Positions 9,836 to 18,681 of a stretch of DNA of 64,000 bases are shown here, piece by piece. Origin of the DNA: Sedimenticola hydrogenitrophicus (GTDB lineage Bacteria; Pseudomonadota; Gammaproteobacteria; Chromatiales; Chromatiaceae); NCBI RefSeq assembly GCF_029017505.1, contig NZ_JAQGEI010000008.1:91334-155333 (forward strand). Direction: 5' to 3'. The translations under genes and the position numbers were made by a program. Numbering within the stretch: the first letter of the stretch is position 1; every line of letters begins with the position of its first letter. The notes under the pieces were generated by a model. That model worked only from the letters and a program-made list of their open reading frames with translations. It was not told the DNA's origin and searched no databases.

Positions 9836-9860
9836 CCCGGACCCCGCGTCCGGGTTTTTT
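9836..9860 (+). terminator. Third copy of the tRNA-Lys terminator
   Basis: CCCGGAC/GTCCGGG with six T residues lies 32 bp before the 3' end of the convergent fnr gene, so it also separates the two convergent transcripts. Confidence 0.8.
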
Positions 9861-9891
9861 GTTTCCGAAAACGCAATTCGAACCTGCGACG

Positions 9892-10635
9892 TCAAACCCA
9901 GAGAGCGGAGAGCAACACCTCTTCGTTACCCTGGATCTCGATCTCCCGGGAGCGGTTACGGATAATCCCCGCCTCCTGCAGCCTGGAGAGGGCCCGGCTG
10001 AGGGATTCCGGCCGCAGACCGAGATGGATGGCGATATCACCCTTGGTCATGGGCAGGGTGACGGTTCTTCTGCCGTCGCTGGTCATGATGCCCTTGCGTT
10101 GGTAGAGATCGTTCAGGAACAGCAGAAAGCGCCGGTCCGCGCTGAGATAGCGTCCCTGCACGATGGTCCGGTTGGTGTAGCGGATGCGTTTGCCCAGCAG
10201 TTCCAGTATTTCATGCTGGAGCTCGGGGATCTGGCTGCAGAGCGTCTCGATCTGTTGAAACGGCAGTTCGCAGATCCAGGTGTTCTCCAGTGCCACGGCA
10301 TCATTCTGATATTGGACATCACCCACCGCCTCGATGCCGATCAGTTCACCGCTGAAATAGAAACCGTGGATCACCGGTGTGCCGTCATCCAGGGAGGATT
10401 CGAGTTTCACCGAGCCGGACTGGATGGCGAAGATGGACTTGAACGGGTCTTCCATCCGGAAGATGGTTTCACCGGGTTTGTAGGGACCGCGTTTACGGAT
10501 GATGCCGGTGATACTGTCGGTCTGGCTCCTATCCAGGTTGGTGCCGATACACTTCCTGGGCAGCGAGCAGGAGTTGCAGTCCCGATCGTTGTTGATCAGA
10601 TGCAGACCACAGGTGCCGCTTTTTTTTTGTGCCAT
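9892..10635 (-). CDS. fnr: FNR-type oxygen-sensing transcription regulator
   Basis: This is a 247-residue CRP/FNR regulator. Four cysteines at positions 20, 23, 29 and 122 coincide with the 4Fe-4S ligands of E. coli FNR; an extra Cys is at 9. The cyclic-nucleotide-like beta-roll is followed by a dimer helix and a helix-turn-helix with recognition segment RPESLSR, carrying the Glu, Ser and Arg used to read TTGAT half sites. It should activate microaerobic or anaerobic respiration genes. I saw no convincing FNR box in nearby promoters. Confidence 0.92.
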   Translation of the reverse strand: MAQKKSGTCGLHLINNDRDCNSCSLPRKCIGTNLDRSQTDSITGIIRKRGPYKPGETIFRMEDPFKSIFAIQSGSVKLESSLDDGTPVIHGFYFSGELIGIEAVGDVQYQNDAVALENTWICELPFQQIETLCSQIPELQHEILELLGKRIRYTNRTIVQGRYLSADRRFLLFLNDLYQRKGIMTSDGRRTVTLPMTKGDIAIHLGLRPESLSRALSRLQEAGIIRNRSREIEIQGNEEVLLSALWV

Positions 10636-10824
10636 CCATCGCTCCGGGGTGATCTTGTCGCCGATGGTATTGCCATCCTGCTGTGTGTTTAAGCATAGCG
10701 GATGCCCGGGTGATTACACCCTCTTTATCCATCAGGTATTTGCGCCGGTCGAGTGGGTGTCGTGGCAGGGTTGGATCGCGTAACGAGCGTCACCCCAACA
10801 CAGGGTTTAGGGCTTGCACATGAA

Positions 10825-11280
10825 TTATCGCAGCGCCAGCATCGCCTGTTGGGCGGACGGCGTTTTCATCGGACCGAACCCCGCCAGGTTGTCCAGCTGA
10901 CTGTTGACCTGGTCCAGCTCCTTTTCCGCCTGCCGTGAGCGTTGCCGTTTCACTGCGGCGTAGATAAGGCCGCCGGGCATGGCCGCGACAATGAGGGCGT
11001 CGGTAGCGGTAAAACTGTTCTTCTGGATCGTATCGCTGAGATCTTCCTGACGCTGTTTCAACTGTTGGCTGAGGGCCTGGATGTCCTTGATCAGCTGTTG
11101 CCGGTCGATCACCGTCAATGAGTAGATGAGTCCATTGCCGGCCGCTTCCAGGCTTCGGTTTGCCATCCATGCAGCGCTGCCGTCGTCCAGCTGGGTGGCC
11201 AGCACCGCCGGCGACAGGAAGCAGATCAGCAGGCTGAGCCGAGCAAGCCGGATGGGGTGTTGGCCGTGGGGTGCGTACAT
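10825..11280 (-). CDS. Secreted hypothetical protein with coiled coil
   Basis: The family is not recognised. From the ATG at 11280 (preceded by GAGGGTATCAAC) the product is 151 residues, with a signal peptide ending AVLATQ. A Gln/Leu-rich coiled-coil segment (IQALSQQLKQRQEDLSDTIQ) comes next, then a possible membrane stretch around ALIVAAMPGGLIYAAV, and a second helical segment. It may be anchored in or pass the membrane. An upstream in-frame start at 11313 would add 11 residues. Confidence 0.55.
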   Translation of the reverse strand: MYAPHGQHPIRLARLSLLICFLSPAVLATQLDDGSAAWMANRSLEAAGNGLIYSLTVIDRQQLIKDIQALSQQLKQRQEDLSDTIQKNSFTATDALIVAAMPGGLIYAAVKRQRSRQAEKELDQVNSQLDNLAGFGPMKTPSAQQAMLALR

Positions 11281-11546
11281 GTTGATACCCTCATGAACGG
11301 GATATCCTTGCACAGCGACATTTCCAGGAAAATGAAATACGGATATCGGTTTTCGGTAGCTTGTAAGCTAGCCGCTCTCCGGGTGGCGGTACGTGAACTG
11401 CATCAATGTGGATGGGGATTATTCATTTTCTGTGACAGGGGCGGCGGGTGTGCCGTGCATGGTGCCGTATTTTGTGGGATAGGGTTCACGCTCCGGCGAC
11501 AGTGGCAGGCAGGCGCCGGGATCGCGGGATTTAAATCCAGTGGGGT

Positions 11547-11687
11547 CTACTGCTCGGTATGCTTTTCAGCCGGGTCCTGGCATGATTTGTTATCCTCGCG
11601 GCGGCTGCGATTTTTTGTCCCGATGAGAAAAGCGGAGATCAGCACGAACAGGGCCAGGGCGGCGAATGTCAGGTTGTCGAAGATCAT
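11547..11687 (-). CDS. Small single-span membrane protein (46 residues)
   Basis: An ATG preceded by TGAGGCAATCCACC opens a 46-codon frame. The product has one hydrophobic helix (FAALALFVLISAFLIG, residues 8-23), then a basic stretch KNRSRRED and a short polar tail with one Cys. The Lys/Arg placement predicts an N-out or N-periplasmic orientation. It resembles the many short bitopic proteins of respiratory or stress systems but I cannot assign a family. Confidence 0.45.
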   Translation of the reverse strand: MIFDNLTFAALALFVLISAFLIGTKNRSRREDNKSCQDPAEKHTEQ

Positions 11688-11836
11688 GGTGGATTGCCTC
11701 AGGATTGCTGCTTAAGAGGATGATTAAATACTAATATATATGACGGGCATAATCCCGCTTTGTTGAATTCAATTATTTTATGCTGCCCAAGAATATTTGA
11801 TGGAGCCTGTCATCGACAGGGAAGGAGTTTCTATTG

Positions 11837-12184
11837 ATGGTGCGATATTTATTTCTCGGCTTGCTGCTGGCCGCGTTGCCGCTGCAGGCACAGCAGAGAC
11901 CCCAGGTGCTGGGCTACGGGGTGAAGGGCTGCGATCACTATAACCTGGTGTTCGAGGGTTGGGAGAACGGGCAAGGCGACCACATAGCGGAGTATATCCA
12001 CTATCGCGACTGGCTGACCGGACTGGTGACCGGGCTTTCACTGGCCACCGGGAGTGATGTGCTGAAAGGGGTCGAGATCAAGGGGGCCATGCGCCGGATT
12101 CAGGTCTATTGCGATGAACATCCGACGGATGATTTCTTCACCGCCTCCATGGATCTGATCCGCATACTCAGTGGACTGAAGTAG
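11837..12184 (+). CDS. Small periplasmic hypothetical protein, Rap1a/HdeA-like
   Basis: This is a 115-residue protein with a signal peptide ending PLQAQQ. Two Cys (in KGCDHYN and QVYCDEHP) are placed to form a disulfide. The pattern of a central WLTGLVTG segment and a C-terminal YC-x-HP-x-D-x-F-x-A stretch resembles Rap1a/Tai or HdeA-type periplasmic proteins. That resemblance is from memory and tentative. The RBS is GAAGGAG before ATG 11837. Its last bases overlap the convergent tatD gene. Confidence 0.6.
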   Translation: MVRYLFLGLLLAALPLQAQQRPQVLGYGVKGCDHYNLVFEGWENGQGDHIAEYIHYRDWLTGLVTGLSLATGSDVLKGVEIKGAMRRIQVYCDEHPTDDFFTASMDLIRILSGLK

Positions 12185-12947
12185 CCGGCAGATTGAATAA
12201 TGAGCGGGCGTTGGCGCTGGTCTGCTGCGCCAGCTGTTCCGCCGCAATCCCCTTCAGGTTGCCTATGGCGAGCAGCACTTCGGGCAGATAGGCCGGTTCG
12301 TTGCGCTCCCCTCGATGTGGCGCGGCGGGCTGATCGGGGGAGTCGGTCTCCAGCAGCAACGAGCCGACCGGCAGCCAGGCGATCAGGCCGTGCAGGCGGT
12401 GGGCGTTGGCATAGGTGGCCGGTCCCCCGAAGCCCATCATAAAGCCCATGTCGATCAGCCGCTCGGCCTGCTGCCGGCTGCCGGAAAAACTGTGCAGGAC
12501 GCCCTTGATCCCGGGGAAACGGCGGAGTGTCAGGATCACCTGCTCAACCGCCTTGCGGGCGTGCACAATCACCGGCAGGTGGTGATTCCGGGCCAATTCG
12601 AGCTGCGCCTCAAAGAACTGCTGCTGCCGCTTCCGGTCGGGGTCCGGGATATGGAAATCCAGTCCGCATTCGCCGACGGCTACCGCATCGCCCTGCTCCA
12701 GCCAGCCGGCCAGTGCGCTCAGCTCCCGCTCGCTGTGCCGCGGCATGAACATCGGGTGCAGGCCGTAGGCCGGGCGCAGCTGGGGATGCTGTTGACAGAG
12801 CTGACGTAGCGCCGCCCAGCCCGAGGCCTGGATCGCCGGTACGATCAAGGTGCCGACCCCGGCCTTTGCGGCCCGCGCCAGCACCTGTTCAAAGTCGGGA
12901 GTGAAGCTGGGATCATCCAGATGGGTATGGGTATCGATGAGTTCCAT
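12168..12947 (-). CDS. TatD-family metal-dependent hydrolase (YjjV-like)
   Basis: The 259-residue protein begins [12 protein letters not shown], with metal ligands His7 and His9. Further ligand motifs are [27 protein letters not shown] and [19 protein letters not shown], all matching TatD-type DNases. The family removes 3'-terminal nucleotides from DNA/RNA. The reading frame extends upstream, but this start fits the family. The 3' end overlaps the preceding convergent gene by 17 bp. Confidence 0.9.
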   Translation of the reverse strand: MELIDTHTHLDDPSFTPDFEQVLARAAKAGVGTLIVPAIQASGWAALRQLCQQHPQLRPAYGLHPMFMPRHSERELSALAGWLEQGDAVAVGECGLDFHIPDPDRKRQQQFFEAQLELARNHHLPVIVHARKAVEQVILTLRRFPGIKGVLHSFSGSRQQAERLIDMGFMMGFGGPATYANAHRLHGLIAWLPVGSLLLETDSPDQPAAPHRGERNEPAYLPEVLLAIGNLKGIAAEQLAQQTSANARSLFNLPATSVH

Positions 12948-13009
12948 GCCAGGTAGTATAAACAACCGCGGGATCGCGTGGCAGCGGCTGTGCAAGCGGC
13001 ACGGACATG

Positions 13010-13176
13010 CTAAGGGCCCGCGCAAGAATAAGTTCCTGTATTCGGTCGCCCCTGGACCCCGCTGGCGGCGTTACGCTTTTTGGCAAGGGAACAGCCATTG
13101 CCTGCAAAGCGTGCCTTGCCAGCGGGGCCCAGGAACGCCCTCGGTACTACGGAATTATTCTTGCGCGGGCCCTAAG
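13010..13176. repeat. Palindromic element, CTNAG family, copy A
   Basis: The 167 bp between tatD and xthA form a near-perfect inverted repeat. The arms are GGGCCCGCGCAAGAATAA and its complement. Both ends are flanked by the direct repeat CTAAG (13010-13014 and 13172-13176), as expected for a 5-bp target duplication. Related copies lie at 32210-32376 and 34640-34807, with fragments at 18552, 59818 and 60008. Confidence 0.85.
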
Positions 13177-13242
13177 GTTTGGTGGCGACGGGTCAACGGC
13201 TGCCGCTATACTCTGTCGACTGACTGGCAAGCGAGGGTGGTT

Positions 13243-14058
13243 ATGAAGGTTGTCTCGTTTAATACCAACGGCATCCGTGTCCGCGAACATCAGCTGGCGA
13301 GACTGAAGGAGCGTTATGATCCGGATGTCATCGGCATCCAGGAGACCAAGGTGCAGGATGCTGAATTCCCCCTCGGGATGATCGAGTCCCTGGGCTATCA
13401 CGCACACTTTTATGGCCAGAAAGGACATTATGGGGTGGCACTGCTCTCCAAGCAGGAGCCGCTGGTGATCCAGAAGGGTTATCCGTTCGATACACCGGAC
13501 GCGCAGCGTCGCATCATCTGCGGCGAATACGCCACCGCCTCCGGTCGGTCGATCAAGGTGATCAATGGTTATTTTCCCCAGGGCGAGAGCCGGGATCACC
13601 TGGTCAAGTTTCCCGCCAAGCGCCAGTTCTACGCCGACCTGATGCGCTATCTGCGGGAGACGTTCTCGGCGGATGAACCGGTGCTGGTGATCGGTGACAT
13701 GAACATTGCCCCGCTCGACCGGGATGTCGGTATCGGCGAGGACAACGCGAAACGCTGGCTGAAGAGCGGCAAGTGCAGTTTCCTGCCCGAGGAGCGGGCG
13801 TGGATGGAGGGCCTGTTGGGGTGGGGTCTGTCAGACACCTATCGCGCGCTTTATCCCGAGACCGCCGACCGTTTCAGCTGGTTTGATTATCGCAGCCGCG
13901 GTTTTGACCGGGAGCCGAAACGGGGCTTGCGCATCGACCTTATCCTGGCCAGCCCGATGCTGCAAAACTGCTGCACGGACGCAGGAATCGCCTATGATAT
14001 AAGGGAAATGGAGAAACCTTCCGATCACTGTCCGGTGTGGGCTGAATTTTCGATCTGA
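13243..14058 (+). CDS. xthA: Exodeoxyribonuclease III
   Basis: This 271-residue AP endonuclease and 3'-5' exonuclease acts in base excision repair. Catalytic residues are in place: Asn7 (FNTNG), Glu34 (IQETK), the Asp/Asn pair in [15 protein letters not shown] and the C-terminal Asp-His in [11 protein letters not shown]. The frame extends into the upstream repeat, but the ATG at 13243 gives the family N-terminus [14 protein letters not shown]. Confidence 0.95.
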   Translation: MKVVSFNTNGIRVREHQLARLKERYDPDVIGIQETKVQDAEFPLGMIESLGYHAHFYGQKGHYGVALLSKQEPLVIQKGYPFDTPDAQRRIICGEYATASGRSIKVINGYFPQGESRDHLVKFPAKRQFYADLMRYLRETFSADEPVLVIGDMNIAPLDRDVGIGEDNAKRWLKSGKCSFLPEERAWMEGLLGWGLSDTYRALYPETADRFSWFDYRSRGFDREPKRGLRIDLILASPMLQNCCTDAGIAYDIREMEKPSDHCPVWAEFSI

Positions 14059-14064
14059 TACGCT

Positions 14065-14433
14065 ATGGAATCACAGACGCTGTTTCTTAACGACTGGGAA
14101 AATGGAGGAGTTGAGGTGATCAAGCGCGCCTTCAATCTCACTGACAGCCGTCTGACCGGAATCAACCTGCTGCTGGCCTCCTACTCGCGTGATGCCTTCT
14201 GCGGCGAGGCGTTTGTACTGTTCCGCCAGGGCAGGGCACTCTATGAGGTGAATGCCAGCCACGACTCCAGCGACTGTATGGATGGTCAGTGGGAACCGGA
14301 GGAGACGCTACTGATGGCGCTGGAGTTCCGGCTGGAGAAGGGACGCCTGGGGTTGCGCACCGACGGCAAAAACCTGTTCGCCGACGAACTCCGCTTTCTG
14401 CTGGCGGAACTGAAAGCGAACGGCTTCAGTTGA
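14065..14433 (+). CDS. Conserved-looking hypothetical protein
   Basis: The family is not recognised. This 122-residue soluble protein begins 6 bp after xthA and is probably cotranscribed. It is acidic, has a Cys-Gly-Glu segment (DAFCGEAFVLF) and a run of short strands (ALYEVNASHDSSDCMDGQW) followed by helices. No signal peptide or membrane helix is seen. Its 3' end overlaps the convergent lpxT by 8 bp. Confidence 0.6.
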   Translation: MESQTLFLNDWENGGVEVIKRAFNLTDSRLTGINLLLASYSRDAFCGEAFVLFRQGRALYEVNASHDSSDCMDGQWEPEETLLMALEFRLEKGRLGLRTDGKNLFADELRFLLAELKANGFS

Positions 14434-15145
14434 AACCCAGCCGCTGAAACAAGCGTGTCACCCGACGCTCAAACCAGCCCAGCAGCCGCCGGTGCAGCGG
14501 CGTGGCGAACAGCCAGCTCAGGGTGATCAGGCCGAGACTCACCGCACCGACTATCTCGTCCGTGACCCAGTGCGCACCACTCATCAGGCGGGGCAGGGTG
14601 AACAGCACCATAAACAGCAGCGCCAGCAGGCCGTGGACTCGCGGCAGGTAGGCGAGGGCGAATCCGGCGCACAACAGCAACACCAGCCCGTGGTCACCGG
14701 GAAAACTGTCGGATGAGAAGTCCTTGGTGGCGATGTCGGGCACCAGTTGGGTCAGGCGCAACGCCTCGGGAAAGTGGGCGGTGGCGCTTGGCCGCTCGAT
14801 CGGCAGCTCCTTGCTGATGGCCAGCGTCAGCAGCAGGGTGATAAACATCATCAAACCCACGGCGATATAGTGTGGCAGGCGTTTCCGGTCGCGCAGCAGT
14901 GCCTGGTGGGCAAACAGCAACAGCATGGCCAGCGCGGCGGCCAGATCGAAGGCCCGGTGGTTGGCGATCGCCCAGAGACGCCGCCACCCCTCACCCCAGT
15001 TCAGGGAACGGTTCATCGCCCAGAACAGCTGCTCATCCAGGGCCAGCCAGAGCGCGCGGGTGGGCTCGATCAGCCAGCTGAACAGCAACAGCAGTGCCAG
15101 CAGGTTGGCCAGCATCAGCGGGGTCTTGTGCCATCCGGCATCCAT
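14426..15145 (-). CDS. lpxT: LpxT-like PAP2-family lipid A phosphotransferase
   Basis: This is a 239-residue PAP2 membrane protein with about six helices. The active-site motifs are DSFPGDHGLVLLL and PRLMSGAHWVTDEIVG. The atypical PGDH (instead of PSGH) and the ANHRAFD segment match E. coli LpxT, which moves phosphate from undecaprenyl diphosphate to lipid A. Another PAP2 phosphatase is possible. The ATG at 15145 has no visible Shine-Dalgarno. A TTG at 15157 is an alternative. A palindromic element begins only 16 bp upstream. Confidence 0.75.
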   Translation of the reverse strand: MDAGWHKTPLMLANLLALLLLFSWLIEPTRALWLALDEQLFWAMNRSLNWGEGWRRLWAIANHRAFDLAAALAMLLLFAHQALLRDRKRLPHYIAVGLMMFITLLLTLAISKELPIERPSATAHFPEALRLTQLVPDIATKDFSSDSFPGDHGLVLLLCAGFALAYLPRVHGLLALLFMVLFTLPRLMSGAHWVTDEIVGAVSLGLITLSWLFATPLHRRLLGWFERRVTRLFQRLGFN

Positions 15146-15160
15146 CTTGTTATGCAAGTC

Positions 15161-15315
15161 TAGTGCTCCGTCAATGTGATAGTTGCGAGTTCAGTGAGTT
15201 TGTCAGCGTTCATGGCAAGGCGCGCCTCGCCGGCAATGGTCGGTTCTCTTGGCAAGAGGCGCAACGCCGTCCATGGGCGCCGAATCCGTAATTATCATAT
15301 TGACAAAGAACTACT
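15161..15315. repeat. TA-flanked palindromic element between lpxT and mtaB
   Basis: This 155-bp element has imperfect terminal inverted repeats: TAGTGCTCCGTCAATGTGAT at the left and, on the opposite strand, AGTAGTTCTTTGTCAATATG at the right. Its interior carries the core GGCAAGGCGCGC...GGCAATGG...GCGCAACGCC also seen in other elements. The right end contains the mtaB stop codon. Confidence 0.75.
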
Positions 15316-16597
15316 GTACAAGGGTTGCGGTCAGGGCGTCGCCCGCATCGGCAAGCCGTTGCAGCTGCGCCTCAACGATACGGTTCTCCAGGTTGTCGCC
15401 GGGCGATTGCGCGATGTTTACCCGCAGAAAGTTGGGCGTATAGCCGCTCCAACCGGCGGTGGTGTCCGTTGGCGCGCTCTCCACCAGGACCGGAAAGCGG
15501 CGTCCCACAAAACGTTCCAGGGTCTCCCGGTTCAGTTGTTCGCCGAGCTGGTGGAGCGTTTCGCTGCGCTGGCGTATCAGCTCCCGCGGCACCGGGTTGG
15601 GGAGTTCCGCGGCCCGGGTGCCGGGGCGCGGTGAGTAGGCGAAGATATGCAGATGGCCGAAACCGATCCGCTCGACAAGTGCCAGGGTCTGTTGCCACTC
15701 CCGGTTGTTTTCGCCGGGGAAGCCGACGATGATGTCGGTGGTCAGGTTGAGGTCTGGCACCCGTTGGCGGGCCTGTTCGGCCAGCCGCTGGAACTCGCCG
15801 CTCTTGCAGCGTCTGGCCATGCGTTTCAGTACCGAATCGGACCCGCTCTGGATCGGCAGGTGCAGGTGGGGCATCAACCGGGGATTTGCGAACAGGTCCC
15901 AGAAGTTTTCCGGCAGATCCCAGGGTTCCACCGCCCCCAGCCGCAGGCGCGGGATGCGGGTGCGCTCCAGCACCGCCCGGATCAGCTGATAGAGGTCGCT
16001 GCCGTTATCGCTGCCGTAACCGCCGATATGCACGCCCGTCAGCACCACCTCGTGGATTCCCTGCCTTACCTGCTCGTTGATCTCCGCCACCACTTGATCA
16101 ACGGGCACCGAGCGCTCTGCGCCCCGGGCCACGGTGACGATGCAGAAGGTACACTGGTAGCGGCAGCCATCCTGGATCTTGACGAAGGCGCGCTGCCGCC
16201 CGTGGCCGAGCAGACCGGATTCGCCCGGCGCCGTGGCCTGCTGCGGCATGGCGTGCAGATCCAGTTCCCGGCTGGTGATCTCCACCAGGCGCTCCTTGTC
16301 CCGGTTGTCCACCACCAGGTCCACCCCGAGGCTCTGGGTGCTCTCTGCCGGGTCCAGCGTGGCGTAACAGCCACTGACCACCAGCTTGGCGCGGGGGTTG
16401 CGGCGCCGCGCGCGGCTCAGCAGCTTGCGCGATTTGCGTACCGCCTCGCCCGTCACTGCGCAGGTATTGACCACCACCAGATCGGCGTCAGCCAGTCTGG
16501 GGGTGATCTGGTGGCCGCGGGTTTCGAAATCGCGGGACCAGCTCTCCAGCTCCGCTTCGTTGAGACGACAGCCCAGGGTTTTCAGGTGTATGCGCAT
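15311..16597 (-). CDS. mtaB: tRNA t6A37 methylthiotransferase MtaB
   Basis: This radical SAM enzyme converts t6A to ms2t6A in tRNA; 428 residues. The UPF0004 domain has Cys10 (LKTLGCRLNEAE), the Cys in VVVNTCAVTGEA and the Cys of LVVSGCYATL. The radical SAM CX3CX2C is in DGCRYQCTFCIVT. A TRAM-like C-terminal region follows. A MiaB-family relative is the alternative, but the N-terminal motif favours MtaB. The frame continues upstream but the ATG at 16597 is the family start. The TAG stop falls in the end of the adjoining element. Confidence 0.88.
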   Translation of the reverse strand: MRIHLKTLGCRLNEAELESWSRDFETRGHQITPRLADADLVVVNTCAVTGEAVRKSRKLLSRARRRNPRAKLVVSGCYATLDPAESTQSLGVDLVVDNRDKERLVEITSRELDLHAMPQQATAPGESGLLGHGRQRAFVKIQDGCRYQCTFCIVTVARGAERSVPVDQVVAEINEQVRQGIHEVVLTGVHIGGYGSDNGSDLYQLIRAVLERTRIPRLRLGAVEPWDLPENFWDLFANPRLMPHLHLPIQSGSDSVLKRMARRCKSGEFQRLAEQARQRVPDLNLTTDIIVGFPGENNREWQQTLALVERIGFGHLHIFAYSPRPGTRAAELPNPVPRELIRQRSETLHQLGEQLNRETLERFVGRRFPVLVESAPTDTTAGWSGYTPNFLRVNIAQSPGDNLENRIVEAQLQRLADAGDALTATLVQ

Positions 16598-16720
16598 CGG
16601 TGTGTTCGGTATTACTGTGCAGAATCCGGGCAAGTTTACGGTTGTCTGCGGGGGATGCAAGCGATCGGCGACATTTATCTCATTGGGCAGAGGCTCACAG
16701 GATGAGCCGGTACCGAGTTC

Positions 16721-17022
16721 TAATTCTACTTCGTCATATTCTGGTGCAGTGCGGAGAGCTTCCGGGTGAAAGGATTCCAAGACACGCCGTTAACCCTTTC
16801 ATGCTACGCATCCTGCTTCACATGAAAGTCCGGCCCACCCATCCATGGGTGGGCGTTCGCTGCTGCGCAGCTCACCCCTGGGGGCTCGACGGCGGCATGG
16901 CATCCTCGGCTCCGTAAACAGTACATCCCTGTACCACTTCTCCTGCCGCCGACGGTCTTGAAATCCTCCCACCCGAAAGCCCTGAAAATGCCGATCCGAA
17001 TCAATTTGACAATGTAGTACTA
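16721..17022. repeat. MITE-like element with TAATTCTACTTTGTCA ends, long copy
   Basis: This 302-bp element has terminal inverted repeats (left TAATTCTACTTCGTCATATT, right TTTGACAATGTAGTACTA). It shares its interior with the 227-bp copy at 62346-62572, for example GAGAGCTTCCGGGTGAAAGG and GGCGGCATGGCATCCTCGG. About 75 bp, including the hairpin CCCACCCATCCATGGGTGGG, is present only here. A remnant of the same interior is at 49013-49045. No ORF resembles a transposase. Confidence 0.85.
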
Positions 17023-17133
17023 AGCTATGGGAATGGTCCATGTTATTGATGTAACATACTGTTGGTATTTGAAAAAGTGACGGTCAGCCGCGCTCCCGGG
17101 GAGTCGCGGCACAACCGCAAGGGATGTGTGACA

Positions 17134-18555
17134 ATGGATCCGCTGATACAACAAGTGATGTATTACCGTGATGCCATCCTGCTGCTCGGGGCGCTGCTGC
17201 TCCTGCTGCTGGGCGGGGGGCTGTGGCGACGGCAAGCGGCACTCTCCGCGCGACTGGAGGGGCAGGGGCTGCGCACCCAGGCCGATGCCGAGCGTCTTGA
17301 AGCGCTGGTGCGCGAGCAGGGGCGCCAGCTCACCCAGCTGTTGCTGGACGACCGGGATCGGCAAGGGGAAGTGGCCCATCGGCTGCAACAGCAGCTGCAG
17401 CGCCAGACGGCCCACTCCCACCAGGCCCTGGAGCGGCGGCTGGGGGAGTTGCAGCAGGCGCTGCTTCAGGACAGCGGTCACCTCAAGGTCAAACTGACGG
17501 AACGCTTCGAGCAGTTGCAGCAGCGTCTCGCCCAGTCCCTCGCCGAGGGCCGGATCGCCCAGCAGGAGGGGTTGGCGCAGGGGCTTGAAGGACTCGGGCG
17601 CCAGCTGATGGAGGGACTTTCCCGCACCACCGAGTCGCTGAACGCCCAGGTTGCCCGGCTGACCGAAAGCACCGATCAGCGGCTGAAGGAGATCGGCGGC
17701 CTGGTTGAAAAACGCCTCAGCGAGGGCTTCGAGAAGAGCAACGAGACCTTCAACCGGGTGCTGCAGCACCTCTCCCGGATCGACGAGGCGCAGAAGCGGA
17801 TCACCGAGCTCTCATCCAACGTGGTCAGCCTGCAGGAGGTGCTGGCCGACAAGCGCTCGCGCGGGGCCTTCGGCGAAGTGCAGCTGAACGCACTGGTGGC
17901 CAACCTGATGCCGGAGAACAGCTATGCGCTGCAATATACCCTCGGCAACCAGACCCGGGTGGACTGCATGCTGTTTCTGCCCGAGCCCAGCGGTCATATC
18001 GCCATCGATGCGAAATTTCCCCTGGAGAGTTATCGGCGCATGACCGACATCCAGGCCCCGGACGCGGAGCGGAACCGCGCCGCCAGCCAGTTCCGCCAGG
18101 ATATCCGCAAACATATCGACGACATCGCTGACAAGTATATCCTCCCCGGGGAGACCGCCGACGGGGCGGTGATGTTTATCCCCGCCGAGGCGGTCTTTGC
18201 CGAGATCCACGGCCACTACCCCGATCTGGTGGAGGCGGCTTGCCGGCGGCGCGTCTGGCTGGTCTCCCCCACCACCCTGATGGCGATACTGACCACCGCG
18301 CGGGCCGTGCTCAAGGATGCCGATACCCGTGAACAGCTGCACCTGATCCAGCACCATCTGCACCTGCTGTCCAAGGATTTCGGCCGTTTCCGCGGACGCA
18401 TGGACAAGCTCGCGGTGCATATCCGCCAGGCCCATGACGACGTGAAGGATGTGAGTATCTCGGCCCAGAAGATCAGCAAGCGCTTCGGCCAGATCGAGCG
18501 GGTCGAGCTGGCCGACCTGCCCGTGCCGGAGGGCCTGGAAGAGGCTGACGGCTAA
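17134..18555 (+). CDS. rmuC: RmuC-family DNA recombination protein
   Basis: The 473-residue protein has one N-terminal membrane helix (about residues 14-30), then a long Gln/Arg/Leu coiled coil to about residue 230. The RmuC nuclease-like domain follows, with RGAFGEVQLNALVANLMP, IAIDAKFPLESYRRM and FIPAEAVFAEIHGHYPDLVE. RmuC limits inversions at short inverted repeats in E. coli, which is notable in this palindrome-rich genome. The TAA stop is part of a CTAAG repeat junction. Confidence 0.92.
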   Translation: MDPLIQQVMYYRDAILLLGALLLLLLGGGLWRRQAALSARLEGQGLRTQADAERLEALVREQGRQLTQLLLDDRDRQGEVAHRLQQQLQRQTAHSHQALERRLGELQQALLQDSGHLKVKLTERFEQLQQRLAQSLAEGRIAQQEGLAQGLEGLGRQLMEGLSRTTESLNAQVARLTESTDQRLKEIGGLVEKRLSEGFEKSNETFNRVLQHLSRIDEAQKRITELSSNVVSLQEVLADKRSRGAFGEVQLNALVANLMPENSYALQYTLGNQTRVDCMLFLPEPSGHIAIDAKFPLESYRRMTDIQAPDAERNRAASQFRQDIRKHIDDIADKYILPGETADGAVMFIPAEAVFAEIHGHYPDLVEAACRRRVWLVSPTTLMAILTTARAVLKDADTREQLHLIQHHLHLLSKDFGRFRGRMDKLAVHIRQAHDDVKDVSISAQKISKRFGQIERVELADLPVPEGLEEADG

Positions 18556-18640
18556 GGACCCGCGCAAGAACAAGCTCCTGTATTCGGTCGCCCCTGGACC
18601 CCCGCTGTCGGCGCTGTCGACTCCATCCCTGGAGTCCACC
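18552..18640. repeat. Partial CTNAG-family element after rmuC
   Basis: CTAAGGACCCGCGCAAGAACAAGCTCC matches the left end of the palindromes at 13010 and 34640 through CTGGACCCCCGCTG. It then diverges, with no matching right arm, so this is a decayed copy. The first bases include the rmuC stop codon. Confidence 0.7.
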
Positions 18641-18681
18641 CTCCGGGCCGGCCTGCGGCCGTCCAGATCCGCTCCCGGTGG

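Larger units (their letters stand above)
9529..9860 (+). repeat. Three tandem copies of tRNA-Lys 3' end plus terminator
   Basis: A unit of 137-142 bp is repeated. Each copy has the tRNA 3' end (CTACACGGCCCACCA in copies 1 and 2, shortened to CCGCCCACCA in copy 3), the same ATTCGAA-spaced terminator, and a spacer. The spacer contains ATTCGAACCTGCGAC, which is the reverse complement of a tRNA T-arm. Copies 1 and 2 are almost identical and copy 3 has diverged. No integrase gene is nearby. Confidence 0.88.

Noticed and set aside
9529..9860. CRISPR-like regular repeats after the tRNA
   Set aside because: Units are ~140 bp, with tRNA and terminator sequence and no short repeat-unique spacer pattern. 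No CRISPR array was found anywhere, including near the Cas6-like gene.
9462..10105. Frames on the plus strand through the tRNA repeats
   Set aside because: They read through the tRNA, the terminators and antisense to fnr. Repeated peptide segments only mirror the DNA repeat.
13011..13246. Upstream extension of the xthA frame
   Set aside because: The extra residues are encoded by the palindromic element. The family start [10 protein letters not shown] is internal and correct.
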